A DNA stretch of 48,552 nucleotides from an uncultured Shewanella sp. (GCF_947501665.1 NZ_CANMWS010000036.1:1-48552), one strand, 5' to 3'. Positions 26,887 through 37,079 are shown, numbered from the stretch's first letter. A program made the numbers and translations. The notes: generated by a model not told the origin, from the letters alone.

Positions 26887-26979
26887 CTCAACTAAGGCTA
26901 TCTCGGCATCCATGCCTCACTCACACGATGACTGATAAAATATTTTCGGCAATTTCGATGGGGAAATTTAAGAGCAAGA
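26887..26979 (+). repeat. dispersed repeat, copy B
   Basis: The partner of 374-518. Blocks 26887-26908 and 26933-26979 match that copy closely, in the same orientation and with shorter spacing (24 bp against 75 bp). Confidence 0.6.
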
Positions 26980-27684
26980 GTAAATCAACAGCGTTAAAAC
27001 GGGTGGCTCTCTTCGATTTGTTGGTGTTTATATTTGATGCGTTTCATATGGCTACCTACATTCTAGTACCTTATTTTAATAATAAGGCCTGTTTAGCAGC
27101 TAATGGCATGTTGCTTGATAGTAAGTGTGTGAAAACAGCAAACGCTCACAGTTTGAAGTGAGCTATCACCACTGAAAAATGTACAACAGATAGTTTATGG
27201 CACTCGTACTTCACTGCTTAGTAAAAACGAATATAGCTAAAGCGCCTCGAATAAAATAAGTAGGCCAGTAGCCCAAGAAGTGAGAAAAATCATGGTTCGC
27301 TAATGGTTTGCTGATGGTTTTTAGAGGGATCTGAGTGTTATTTTTATTTCGCTACCTACATTCTACTTGTTATATCTAAAGAATGAACAGGCTTAGTAGG
27401 GTTTAGTCGATGATTGAGAGCGGGAAGGGCGTTGAATGGGTTAATGAGACTGCTCGTTACATTAGGCTCGTCATATTAGGCTCGTTATATTAGTGGTTAA
27501 TAATGAACACTTAAACGATAAAAACCTGACGAATAGCCTTGTTTATTGTGGTATTATCCGGTTTTGAATGGTCGGCTGAAGTAATACAACAAACGCATCA
27601 ATTGAATGAAAGCCTCGTGTGGTCGTGTGATTAGTAATGGGCTAACAGCAGGATAAAGGATAAAAAAGAACAATAAGGACTCTT

Positions 27685-28704
27685 ATGATCCCAACCTACC
27701 AAGCGTTTATGCAGCCTTTGCTGAAACTGGCAAAGAGTAAAGCTGAGCAAACTGAGATTAAGTTTCGGGATGCCGTTAATCAATTGATTAGTGAATTTGG
27801 ACTCTCCGAGGCCGATTGCACGGAAACGTTACCCAGCGGTCAGCAGTCTATGGTGGATAACCGTATTGGCTGGGCGAAAACCTATTTAGTGAAAGCAGGG
27901 TTATTGGAAGCGACTCGACGAGCACATTTTAAGATAACGCCAAGAGGTTGCGAGGCTTTAAAGGATGCCAAGGCGACTCATGTTACCATAGATAGCGACT
28001 ATTTAAAGCAATTTGATGAGTTTATCGCGTTTAAATTAAAAGTGAATGATGCCGTTTTTGTGGCAGAAAAACGTGATCCTGCCATGGAGTCTGCATCTGT
28101 TAAAGGAGCTTCGAGTACAAAACTAGTATCAATACCAGCACCCACTTCAATATCAATAACAGACAACGACATGACCCCTGATGAAGCCCTAAGCGCGGCT
28201 TATCAAAAGATTAACGCTACACTCGCCGAAGATATTTTGGCACGCACTCGCAAAGTGACTCCCGCTTTTTTTGAGCAGCTGTTAATCGATTTGCTGCTAG
28301 CCATGGGTTATGGCGGCGCAGGTGACGGAGCTGCCCATGCCTTTGCTCAGGTATTAGGGCAAAGCGGGGATAACGGTATCGATGGCGTAATTGATCAAGA
28401 TCCTTTAGGTGTTGATCAAATCTACATTCAAGCCAAGCGTTACGGGGAGGGTAATAACGTGGGAGCAGGGGATATTCGTGATTTTTTCGGTGCGCTGAAC
28501 TTGAAAAAGGCTCAAAAAGGCATTTTTATTACCACCTCGAACTTTACCGCCTCGGCCAGACAAACCGCCAAAGCCTTAGGCATGCGCATCGTGCTGATCA
28601 ACGGCACTGAACTTGCCAAACTCATGTTACGCTACAACATAGGATCGCGTGATAGACAAGTATTGCATCTTAAGCAAATCGATGAAGACTTTTTTGAACA
28701 ATGA
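27685..28704 (+). CDS. mrr: Mrr-type restriction endonuclease
   Basis: A probable type IV (modification-dependent) or Mrr-like restriction enzyme, 339 residues. The N-terminal 95 residues form the Mrr_N winged-helix domain (residues 80-91: AHFKITPRGCEA). A low-complexity linker spans 135-160. The C-terminal Mrr_cat domain (190-325) is a PD-(D/E)xK fold with D233 in SGDNGIDGVI and Q249-x-K251 in IYIQAKRYG, the usual Mrr variant of the active site. The later IFITTSNFT motif is also typical. The start has AAGGA upstream. It lies 327 bp before hsdM, the same order as mrr beside hsd loci in enteric bacteria. Confidence 0.93.
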   Translation: MIPTYQAFMQPLLKLAKSKAEQTEIKFRDAVNQLISEFGLSEADCTETLPSGQQSMVDNRIGWAKTYLVKAGLLEATRRAHFKITPRGCEALKDAKATHVTIDSDYLKQFDEFIAFKLKVNDAVFVAEKRDPAMESASVKGASSTKLVSIPAPTSISITDNDMTPDEALSAAYQKINATLAEDILARTRKVTPAFFEQLLIDLLLAMGYGGAGDGAAHAFAQVLGQSGDNGIDGVIDQDPLGVDQIYIQAKRYGEGNNVGAGDIRDFFGALNLKKAQKGIFITTSNFTASARQTAKALGMRIVLINGTELAKLMLRYNIGSRDRQVLHLKQIDEDFFEQ

Positions 28705-29031
28705 AGCGTTTGAGCAATAAAGCGTTTGAAGAATAGCTTTGCAGAGTGCAGAGTGGCAATCTTGCCATGCTTATGAGCCAAATGAGACTTGTCAGCTCCC
28801 TCATTTTCCCATAATCTCTCACTGCGATTTTGAACAGGCTAACGAACTGAAATATCAGACCAATTTTTGCCCTTAAAATGATAGTGACTGATGTGACATT
28901 GGCTGAAAAAAACGACGACAAACCTCACTTTGTATATACCTAATTTTTATATATATCAGGCTTTATACTCCTGAATTTTTAACCGATTTTAAAAACTGAT
29001 TTGGTCATGCTGGATCAGTAATGGAAATTTT
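28705..29031. other. intergenic region upstream of hsdM
   Basis: 327 bp with no gene. The last 110 bp are AT-rich, with TATA-type -10 candidates (TATATACC near 28935 and TTTATACT near 28965), and probably hold the hsd promoter. I cannot fix a single -35/-10 pair. Confidence 0.4.
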
Positions 29032-31746
29032 ATGCAAAAACTGACGCTTAACAAATTGTCCAGCAAGCTATTTAAGGCGTGTGACATTCTACGGGGAAAA
29101 ATGGATGCCTCTGAGTACAAAGAATACATCTTTGGCGTGTTGTTCCTCAAACGTATGTCGGATCAATTCCATAAGGACTATCAAGCGAAAGTCAGTGAGC
29201 TGACAGCAGACGGGCATGACGATGAAGAAATTGAACTTTTGCTTGAAGATGAAGAGCAGTTTGATTTTTACGTGCCGGAAAAAGCGCGTTGGGAAAACCT
29301 CAAGCACTTAAAAACCAATGTCGGCTCAGGGCTGAACAAAGCGCTTGAAGCTGTGGAAGAAAAGAACACCGCTAAGGGCTTGGAAGGCGTGCTCAAGCAT
29401 ATCAACTTCAACCGTAAGGTGGGTAAAAAGCCCATCCCCGATGAGCGACTGGTTGCGTTTATTCAGCACTTTGACAGTATTCCACTGTCAAATGACGATT
29501 TTGAGTTTCCTGATTTATTGGGTGCTGCATACGAATACCTGATTAAGTATTTTGCAGACAGTGCGGGTAAGAAAGGCGGTGAGTTTTATACCCCTGCCGA
29601 GGTAGTGCGCTTGTTGGTGGAAATCCTTGAGCCTGCCGAAGGTATGGAGATCTACGACCCAACTTGTGGCTCGGGCGGTATGTTGATCCAAAGCCGCAAT
29701 TATGTGCAAGAAACCGGCGGTAACGTCAAAAAAATTCACTTGTTCGGTCAAGAAGACAATGGCGGTACTTGGTCTATCTGTAAGATGAACATGATCTTGC
29801 ACGGCTCAGGCGGCGCAGACATTGAAAACGGTGACACCCTTGCGGCTCCGTTGCACAAAACAAAAGACGGCGAAGCGCGTCCTTTCGATCGCGTGATTGC
29901 CAATCCGCCGTTTTCACAAAACTACAAGAAAGCGGATATGCAGCTTAAAAACCGCTTCAATACCTTTATGCCTGAGTCTGGTAAAAAAGCGGACTTGATG
30001 TTTGTGCAGCATATGCTGGCTTCGCTCAAAGCAAGCGGTAAAGCGGCTGTGGTGATGCCCCATGGCGTATTGTTTCGTGGGGCTGAAGAGCGCACATGCC
30101 GCCAAGACTTTATTGAGCGTGGCATTCTTGAAGCCGTGATTGGCCTACCGCAAGGTTTGTTCTACGGTACGGGCATTCCGGCTTGTGTATTAGTGCTGAA
30201 CAAAGCCGATCGTGAAAACCGCGATGCAGTGCTGTTTATTAATGCTGATCGTGACTATCGTGAAGGGAAAAACCAAAACAGTCTACGCCCAGAAGACATT
30301 GAGAAAATCACCAGCGTCTATAAAGCTCTGCTGACAGATGAAGCGCACCCTAGCGTCGAAAAATATGCACGTCTGGTTCACAAAGATGAGTTAGCGGCTG
30401 AAGACTACAACCTCAATATTCGCCGTTATGTTGATAACAGCCCAGCACCTGAGCCACAAAACGTCAAAGCGCATTTAAATGGCGGCATTCCAACGGCTGA
30501 AATCGATGCGCTGCAAAGCACGTGGCATGATTACCCAGGATTGAAAGAAAGCCTGTTCGTGCCACGTGTTAACGATGAGTTCCAAGACTTTGGGAATGGG
30601 TTTGAAGCGCTGTCATCGCTCAAGCCGCACATTGAACACTTTCCCGCAGTACTGGCAAAACATGCAGATTTTCAAGCCGCGTTGGATGGCTGGAAACAAG
30701 ATTTTGCAGGCTTTGAAGCCCTAGGGGACAAAAAACTGAGCGATAAAAAGCTGAGTGACCTAAAGCTGAGTGATAAAAAGCTCGGAGATAAAGGCGTATT
30801 TGCATTGCGCCGCGAGTCCCTCAATACCATAGAGCAGCACCTAATGCCAATTAACCTGCTAAACCAATATAAGGTGCGGGGGGCGCTGGCAGAGTGGTTT
30901 AATACGCTTGAAGCTGACTTTAAATCTGTTGCGGCTAGCGGCTGGAATGCCGAGCTGATCCCTGACGAAGTGCTGTTTGCCAGCCAGTGCGCGGATGTGG
31001 TGCAAGAGCTGGAAACCAAGCAAGCGCGGATCAGTGAACTGCAAGCCTGTGTCGATGCTGCCGATGAAGAAGATTACGAGCCGACCGATGACAACCCAGC
31101 ACTGCCGTCTGAATATGTGAAACAGCTTAAAGACGAGCTGAAAGAATACAAGGCAATCATTAAAACCAGCTTGGCCGTGCTAAAAGCCCAGATCAAAGAT
31201 GCCTTCATCCAGCTTAAAAACAGCGCTGAACTGCCAAAAGGTATCAAGCAAGGGGATTTCACTAAAGGCCTGACGGGCAAAGAACTGAACTTTGCTGTGC
31301 ATAGCGAAATTTTTGCTTTAGCGGATGAGCTGGATGTTCAGTTGGATAATCGTGAGCGGATCACAGAACACGCGCAAAAAGGGGCACAGGCCGCAGCTGA
31401 AGCCTGTGCAATTGAAGCTAAATTTGCCGCCCACAAAGCGCTGGAAGATGAGTTAAAACACCTAAAAGTGCAAATCAAGCAAACCGAACAACGCCGAGAT
31501 GAGCTGCTTGAGGTTGCCCGTGACGCTATTACACCAGAAGAAGCCAAAGAGCTGATTTTGGAACGCATTAAAACTGAATTGGATCGCCAATACCAAAGCT
31601 ATGTGCGTGCCTTGTTGCTTGAGCGTATCGCGGCCATTGAGAACCTGCATCGTAAGTACCAAGTTACCGCCAAAAGCATTATTACCCAGCGAGAGCAGCA
31701 AGCGAGCAAGCTAGCTGGTTTTATGAAGGAGCTGGGTTATGAGTGA
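29032..31746 (+). CDS. hsdM: type I restriction-modification subunit M, extended
   Basis: The methyltransferase subunit of a type I system, which methylates adenine in the target with S-adenosylmethionine. An N-terminal helical domain is at about 8-150. The catalytic domain has GGEFYTP (182-188), SAM motif DPTCGSGG (209-216) and NPPF (291-294). The usual length is about 500; this one has 904. Residues beyond about 480 form a Lys/Glu/Ala-rich helical extension that looks like a long coiled coil. Near residues 565-588 there is a short repeat with unit KKLSD. The stop overlaps the start of hsdS by 8 bases, which indicates translational coupling. Confidence 0.95.
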   Translation: MQKLTLNKLSSKLFKACDILRGKMDASEYKEYIFGVLFLKRMSDQFHKDYQAKVSELTADGHDDEEIELLLEDEEQFDFYVPEKARWENLKHLKTNVGSGLNKALEAVEEKNTAKGLEGVLKHINFNRKVGKKPIPDERLVAFIQHFDSIPLSNDDFEFPDLLGAAYEYLIKYFADSAGKKGGEFYTPAEVVRLLVEILEPAEGMEIYDPTCGSGGMLIQSRNYVQETGGNVKKIHLFGQEDNGGTWSICKMNMILHGSGGADIENGDTLAAPLHKTKDGEARPFDRVIANPPFSQNYKKADMQLKNRFNTFMPESGKKADLMFVQHMLASLKASGKAAVVMPHGVLFRGAEERTCRQDFIERGILEAVIGLPQGLFYGTGIPACVLVLNKADRENRDAVLFINADRDYREGKNQNSLRPEDIEKITSVYKALLTDEAHPSVEKYARLVHKDELAAEDYNLNIRRYVDNSPAPEPQNVKAHLNGGIPTAEIDALQSTWHDYPGLKESLFVPRVNDEFQDFGNGFEALSSLKPHIEHFPAVLAKHADFQAALDGWKQDFAGFEALGDKKLSDKKLSDLKLSDKKLGDKGVFALRRESLNTIEQHLMPINLLNQYKVRGALAEWFNTLEADFKSVAASGWNAELIPDEVLFASQCADVVQELETKQARISELQACVDAADEEDYEPTDDNPALPSEYVKQLKDELKEYKAIIKTSLAVLKAQIKDAFIQLKNSAELPKGIKQGDFTKGLTGKELNFAVHSEIFALADELDVQLDNRERITEHAQKGAQAAAEACAIEAKFAAHKALEDELKHLKVQIKQTEQRRDELLEVARDAITPEEAKELILERIKTELDRQYQSYVRALLLERIAAIENLHRKYQVTAKSIITQREQQASKLAGFMKELGYE
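30725..30795 (+). repeat. in-frame 15-bp tandem repeats within hsdM
   Basis: Four to five imperfect copies of a 15-bp unit encode (D)KKLSD, KKLSD, LKLSD and KKLGD. The unit length is a multiple of three, so gain or loss of copies would lengthen or shorten the linker without a frameshift. Confidence 0.7.
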
Positions 31747-33004
31747 TGCTTTAAAGCTAGGGGATGTTGCGGTTGTTAAAGGCGGGAGTGGCTTTCCTGA
31801 GAAGTTTCAGGGCGGAAGTCATGGTTTACCGTTTATCAAAGTCAGTGATATGAATTTGCCGGGTAACCAGCGATATATTTGGAAATCTAATAACTATCTA
31901 AACACTACAGTATATAACTTACTAAAACCGACAGTTTTTCCTAGGGATACCGTGGTTTTTGCTAAAGTTGGGGCTGCTGTTTATTTAAACAAAAGAAGGA
32001 TCCTAACTGAAGATACTGCAATTGATAACAATTTAATGGGTGTTACGGCGACTTCGATAGAACCTTTATTCCTATATTATTTGTTGCAATCAATTGATCT
32101 AGCCGAGTGGGTTCAACCAGGTGCTCTTCCGTCTATAAATCAGACAATTATTGAGGCTCTTCCTATACCTATTACGGATAGAAAACAGCAAAGATATATT
32201 AGCGAAGTTCTTAATGCCATCGACAGTCAAATTGACGCCACTCAAGCCCTTATCGACAAGTACACCGCGATTAAGCAAGGCATGATGGCAGATTTGTTTA
32301 GCCGAGGTATCGACCCAGACACCAAAGCCCTTCGCCCAAGGTTTGAAGAAGCGCCAGAGCTTTATCATGAGACGCCGTTGGGGATGCTGCCGAAGGGGTG
32401 GTGTGTGAATGTGCTTGGAGAGCTAGCCTCGATTGCTTCGGGGATAACACTTGGAAAAGATTTGTCGGGAGTTCGGGTTGTACTTGTACCTTATTTACGT
32501 GTAGCGAATGTTCAAGACGGCTACTTGGACTTATCGGAAGTGAAGAGTATTGCTGTTCCTGAAGTAGATGCTGATAAATATGTTCTGCAATATGGCGATG
32601 TACTGATGAACGAAGGTGGAGATTTTGACAAGCTAGGTAGAGGTACAGTTTGGAGAGAAGAAATCCCAGAATGCTGTCATCAAAATCACGTGTTTAGGGT
32701 TCGAGCCGATACTCGAAAGCTACGGTTTGATTATTTGGCATACTGGTCCGCCTCACCTTTTGGTAAGCATTACTTTGTTCTTAACTCAAAACAGTCGACT
32801 AACTTGGCTTCAATTAATTCGACACAGCTAAAAGCCTTTCCTGTTGCAAAGCCGACGCTTGAAGAACAAGAAGAAATTGAGAGCAGACTTCAAAGTGTTG
32901 ATGGACTTCTTAGCTCGAGCAAAGATGAGCTACATAAATTGAACGCCCAAAAAGCTGGCCTAATGCAAGATCTGTTAACAGGCAACGTCCCCGTGCCCGT
33001 ATAA
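31739..33004 (+). CDS. hsdS: type I restriction-modification specificity subunit
   Basis: HsdS determines which DNA sequence the complex recognises. The 421 residues have the two-domain plan. Target-recognition domain 1 is at about 5-150 (GSGFPEKFQGGSHGLPFIKVSDM). A central helix follows at about 155-210 (SEVLNAIDSQIDATQALIDK). Target-recognition domain 2 is at 215-370 (GWCVNVLGELASIASGITLG), then a C-terminal helix (LHKLNAQKAGLMQDLLTG). The start ATG at 31739 lies inside the end of hsdM, preceded by AAGGAG. The recognition sequence cannot be predicted from reading alone. Confidence 0.95.
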   Translation: MSDALKLGDVAVVKGGSGFPEKFQGGSHGLPFIKVSDMNLPGNQRYIWKSNNYLNTTVYNLLKPTVFPRDTVVFAKVGAAVYLNKRRILTEDTAIDNNLMGVTATSIEPLFLYYLLQSIDLAEWVQPGALPSINQTIIEALPIPITDRKQQRYISEVLNAIDSQIDATQALIDKYTAIKQGMMADLFSRGIDPDTKALRPRFEEAPELYHETPLGMLPKGWCVNVLGELASIASGITLGKDLSGVRVVLVPYLRVANVQDGYLDLSEVKSIAVPEVDADKYVLQYGDVLMNEGGDFDKLGRGTVWREEIPECCHQNHVFRVRADTRKLRFDYLAYWSASPFGKHYFVLNSKQSTNLASINSTQLKAFPVAKPTLEEQEEIESRLQSVDGLLSSSKDELHKLNAQKAGLMQDLLTGNVPVPV

Positions 33005-33092
33005 CGCAGGATACGCATAACGCAGGATAAGAAAAATAAATAAAAATGGCAGCAGGTCAACGCCTGGCTGCCTGCAATAAGGATATTACACT

Positions 33093-36000
33093 ATGTCAGA
33101 GTACCTATCGGTTGAAAAGCCGCTGCTAAAGCAGCTTAGTAGCATGGGCTGGAATGTGACGGATTTAGGGCAAGGTGTGCCCACCGATCCCGCCACCAGC
33201 TTTCGTCACTCTTTTCGTGAAGTTATCTTAACAGGCATTTTTAAAAAAGCGCTGCGTCGCATCAATACCACCGAGGACGGTAAGCCGTGGCTAACCGATA
33301 GCCAACTCGATGTCTTGCTTGAGGATGTCACCGACTTTGGTACGAATAACTTGCTGGCGGCCAATGAGGCGTTTATTCATCGTTTGCACAAGTGGCAGCT
33401 CGACCGTAACGAGCTAACCGGCGAAGAAGACCCAGTGGTGAAGCTGATTGACTTTGATAACTGGGATAACAACACTTTCACTGCTATCAATCAGTTTCGT
33501 GTGGATACGCCTGGGCTGAGCAAAGGGCACATTCGCCCTGATATTGTCTTGTTTGTTAATGGGATCCCGCTGGTGGTGATAGAGTGTAAAGTACGCTCAG
33601 AGTTTTACAGTAATCCAATGGCAGCAGGCATCGATCAATTACGCCGCTTTGCTGATTTGCGCGAGCCTGAGCACAGCAAGCTGCGTGAAGGCGAACCCGC
33701 CCTGTTTTTTACTAATCAGTTGATGATAAGCACCCATGGTGATGATTGCAAAGTGGGCACCATTACCTCAAATGAAGAGTATTACTTTAACTGGAAAACC
33801 CTTTACCCAGAGACTAAGCCTTATATTGCGCCAGAAGTTGGCATTCATCGCAGTCAAGAACAGCTGGTTCAGGGGATGCTCTATCCGCAACGGCTGCTCG
33901 ATATTACCCGTTGTTTTACCTTGTTTATGGATACAGACACGGGTGCTCGAGTGAAAGTGATTTGCCGTTACCAGCAATTTCGCGCAGTGCAAAAAATCAT
34001 TGAGCGTATGGAGCAGGGCGAAACGGGCATTCAACGCTCGGGCGTGGTTTGGCACACCCAGGGCAGTGGCAAAAGCCTGACCATGGTATTTTTGGTGCGT
34101 AAGCTTCGTCGCCATGCAAGCCTTAAAAGCTACAAGGTGCTGATGGTGAATGACCGCAGCGATCTTGAAGAGCAACTCACCCATACCGCAGCGTTAATTG
34201 GCGATACGGTGGTTGAGATCAAGCGTACCAAAGATGCGAGAGACAAGCTTTCGAACGACACCTCCAACACTAACATGGTGATGGTGCATAAGTTCCGTGA
34301 GCAAGACAGTCGCTTTTTGCCTGACTCTGTTCGTCAGCTGCTATCTAAGCAACTGGCAGAAGCAAAAGCCGCTGGTGATGTCGATCGCATCGAAGCGCTG
34401 GAAGCCGATTTTGACGCTGAAATCGTTATGCATTGCCCGTTTGGTGTGATCAATCGTGGTGAAAAAGTCTTGATCTTGGTGGATGAAGCCCACCGCACTC
34501 AGCGAGGGGGGAAGGACAGATCCAGTCTTTCAGATAACCTGTTTGATGCTTTCCCTCAATCAACCCGAGTGGCATTTACAGGCACCCCGCTGATTGCCGA
34601 GCATCACACTTCTCCAACTTGGAAACGCTTTGGCATTAGTCAAGAAAAAGCCTATATCGACAAATATAAGCTTCAGGATGCGGTCGATGATGGCGCGACG
34701 TTACAAATTCTCTACGAAGGTAAAACCGCAGACAGTGCGATTTACGATAAAGCAGGATTTGATACCAAGTTTGAAGATCTCTTTGCTGACAGAACGGAAG
34801 AAGAGCGAAGAGAGATCCGTAAAAAGTACGGCGCGGAAGGCGATATTCTTGAAGCAGAAAAACGCATTGAGGAAATTGCGAAGGATTTAGTCACGCACTA
34901 TCTAAGACAAATATTGCCAGCAGGTTTTAAAGCCCAAGTGGTCTGCTCTTCCAAGCAAGCGGCCATTCATTACCAAACCTACATTGAAAAAGCGTTGGTA
35001 AACGAAATCGAGCGATATAAAAAGCAGCCAGAGCAATGTATCGATAAAGCTTGGCTTGAACGCCTTGCGTTTTTGAAAACGGCGGTAGTGATTTCAAGTA
35101 ACGACACCAATGAAGCAGCGTCATTTGCCTATGCCAGAAAGCAGGCCAAAGAGCTAAAAGCCGTTGAGAGTTTTAAGAAGCCGTTTGATCACAGTAAGCC
35201 AAACACTGGTGTTGCTTTCTTGATTGTCTGCGACATGCTGTTAACGGGCTTTGATGCGCCAATTGAACAGGTGATGTATCTCGATAAGAAATTACGTGAG
35301 CATAACTTGCTGCAAACCATTGCTCGCGTAAACCGCACTGCAAAAGAGAAAAAACGTGGTTATATTGTCGATTATATCGGGCTTGCAAATCACCTGAGAG
35401 AGGCGCTGTCGATATACTCACAGGATGATCAAGAGGATATGCTAAAAAACATAAAAAGCATTGATAGTGAAGTCCCTGTGTTGGAAAGTCGTTATCGTCG
35501 TTTGCTTCAGCTGTTTACAGAGCTCAAGGTTCACAACATCGAAGCCTTTGTAAACCAGAAACTCAGTGTTGATGAACACTATCAAGTTCAGCTTCAGGCC
35601 ATTGCTGTGTTAGAAGACACTCGCCAGCGTGACAGCTTCAACGTGTTTTTGAAGAAGTTCCTTCAAAGCATGGACATCATTATGCCGAATGCTTTGGCAG
35701 ATCCATACAAAATGCCCATGTACCAGTTTGTGCATATTCAAGCGAAAGCACGTCAGCGTTACCAAGATGACAGTATGAACTTTCAAGGTGTGGGGGCAAA
35801 AATTCGTCACCTGATTAATGAGCACTTGATTAGTTTGGGCATTAACCCGAAAATCAAACCGATTGACCTGTTCAGTGATGGGTTTATGACGCACATGGGA
35901 AAAGAGCCGGATTTGCAAGCGCAAGCGAGTGAGATGGAGCACGCCATTCGTAAACACTGTAAAGTGAATGCGGATGACGACCCAGTCTTTCACAAAAAAA

Positions 36001-37079
36001 TGAGTGAAAAGCTGGATGAGATAATCAAAAAACACGCCGGCAATTGGGAAAAGATGATCCTAGAATTGAGCGCGTTGCGAGATGAAGTCGACGCAGGGCG
36101 TGGCCCCAATGCTCAAATTTCTGATCCGTTTTTTGATTTAATTGTCAGTATTGCATTTCCAGATGGCGCACCCGTAAAGCCACTTGATAAGGTGAAAGTC
36201 TGTGTTGAGGCTATTATGGAAGAACTGGGGGAGAATATTAGTAGTCTGGACTTTTGGGAGCGTGAGGACCTTGTGTCTGAGCTGAGAGGGCGTATCAAAA
36301 GATGCTTTATTTTAAGTAAAGTGCCGCAACTGAAAGACGCGCGTGAACAGTTGACGATTGAGGTGGTCGCTTTAGCGCGTAGACGCGAGCTGTTGATCCT
36401 GTCTGATCAGACACGGAACCTACGTATCGATGACATCATCGAAAAGCTCCGTGGGATTGATCTTAAGGCGTTGCAAAATCAAATCAGCGAGCAACCTGAT
36501 CTGTCCATGCTGAAATATGACTTGAATGGTGTTGATTTGTATCTGGCTGACGAGCTTGAGCAATATGAGAGTTTCTATGAGCTCGCGTTGATTAAGGTCG
36601 CTACTGATATCAATTACGTAGAGAGCGAAGAAGACCATTCATCACTTCCGTATGAGGTACGAAAGCAATTTAATCTGTTTGCTGATGATGTTCGAGAAGC
36701 ATTGGCCGACATTATTATCGCAATTCAATCAGCGCTCTCATTCCCAGATTTAAAAGAAAAGCCGATTGTTGCGCTAAAGGAAACGGCACAAGGGAGTTTC
36801 ATCTTTGGTGTGACAGTGGGAGTAATGTCTAATTTCATTTATGACGTTATCAAAACTACTGCATCGAAAGGCCGTCAGCCTATCAAAAACATGGCTTCAA
36901 AAGGGGAACGTATTAAATCTGAGCTACCCGCAATGGTAGAGCGTAATCGTGCCGAGTGGGGAGTTAATAAAGCGAGTTACAGCATTTCTCGCACTGAAAA
37001 GCAAAACTTAGTTGATGATGCGTTAAAGCAGCTGCGTGACCGCACTTCATCAAAGCAAGATGAGAATAACCATCACTAA
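33093..37079 (+). CDS. hsdR: type I restriction subunit R, extended
   Basis: HsdR translocates DNA with ATP and cleaves it when the target is unmethylated. The N-terminal nuclease domain has RPDIVLFVNG..VVIECK (D150, E164, K166). The helicase motor has Walker A TQGSGKS (322-328), DEAH (464-467), AFTGTP (494-499) and the later motif LLTGFDAP, with QTIARVNR. 1328 residues is longer than the usual 1000-1100. The extra part is the C-terminal region after about residue 1100, which includes a segment with possible membrane-like character (GSFIFGVTVGVMSNFIYDVI). A short direct repeat, AACGCAGGATA, occurs twice in the 88-bp gap after hsdS. It overlaps the next gene by one base (TAATG). Confidence 0.95.
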   Translation: MSEYLSVEKPLLKQLSSMGWNVTDLGQGVPTDPATSFRHSFREVILTGIFKKALRRINTTEDGKPWLTDSQLDVLLEDVTDFGTNNLLAANEAFIHRLHKWQLDRNELTGEEDPVVKLIDFDNWDNNTFTAINQFRVDTPGLSKGHIRPDIVLFVNGIPLVVIECKVRSEFYSNPMAAGIDQLRRFADLREPEHSKLREGEPALFFTNQLMISTHGDDCKVGTITSNEEYYFNWKTLYPETKPYIAPEVGIHRSQEQLVQGMLYPQRLLDITRCFTLFMDTDTGARVKVICRYQQFRAVQKIIERMEQGETGIQRSGVVWHTQGSGKSLTMVFLVRKLRRHASLKSYKVLMVNDRSDLEEQLTHTAALIGDTVVEIKRTKDARDKLSNDTSNTNMVMVHKFREQDSRFLPDSVRQLLSKQLAEAKAAGDVDRIEALEADFDAEIVMHCPFGVINRGEKVLILVDEAHRTQRGGKDRSSLSDNLFDAFPQSTRVAFTGTPLIAEHHTSPTWKRFGISQEKAYIDKYKLQDAVDDGATLQILYEGKTADSAIYDKAGFDTKFEDLFADRTEEERREIRKKYGAEGDILEAEKRIEEIAKDLVTHYLRQILPAGFKAQVVCSSKQAAIHYQTYIEKALVNEIERYKKQPEQCIDKAWLERLAFLKTAVVISSNDTNEAASFAYARKQAKELKAVESFKKPFDHSKPNTGVAFLIVCDMLLTGFDAPIEQVMYLDKKLREHNLLQTIARVNRTAKEKKRGYIVDYIGLANHLREALSIYSQDDQEDMLKNIKSIDSEVPVLESRYRRLLQLFTELKVHNIEAFVNQKLSVDEHYQVQLQAIAVLEDTRQRDSFNVFLKKFLQSMDIIMPNALADPYKMPMYQFVHIQAKARQRYQDDSMNFQGVGAKIRHLINEHLISLGINPKIKPIDLFSDGFMTHMGKEPDLQAQASEMEHAIRKHCKVNADDDPVFHKKMSEKLDEIIKKHAGNWEKMILELSALRDEVDAGRGPNAQISDPFFDLIVSIAFPDGAPVKPLDKVKVCVEAIMEELGENISSLDFWEREDLVSELRGRIKRCFILSKVPQLKDAREQLTIEVVALARRRELLILSDQTRNLRIDDIIEKLRGIDLKALQNQISEQPDLSMLKYDLNGVDLYLADELEQYESFYELALIKVATDINYVESEEDHSSLPYEVRKQFNLFADDVREALADIIIAIQSALSFPDLKEKPIVALKETAQGSFIFGVTVGVMSNFIYDVIKTTASKGRQPIKNMASKGERIKSELPAMVERNRAEWGVNKASYSISRTEKQNLVDDALKQLRDRTSSKQDENNHH

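Larger units (their letters stand above)
26586..27684. other. 1.1-kb gene-free, repeat-rich stretch
   Basis: No supported gene. A plus-strand frame at 26748-27161 has no ribosome binding site and runs through the repeat that also occurs at 374-518. The left part holds three hairpins in a row (26699-26801) and the middle holds the dispersed repeat (26887-26979). The stretch ends in the promoter region of the Mrr gene, and a short direct repeat (TTAGGCTCGT, twice) lies near 27460. It marks the left border of the restriction island. Confidence 0.6.

Noticed and set aside
26748..27161. 137-codon plus-strand frame in the hairpin region
   Set aside because: Begins inside a palindrome, has no ribosome binding site and reads through the dispersed repeat.
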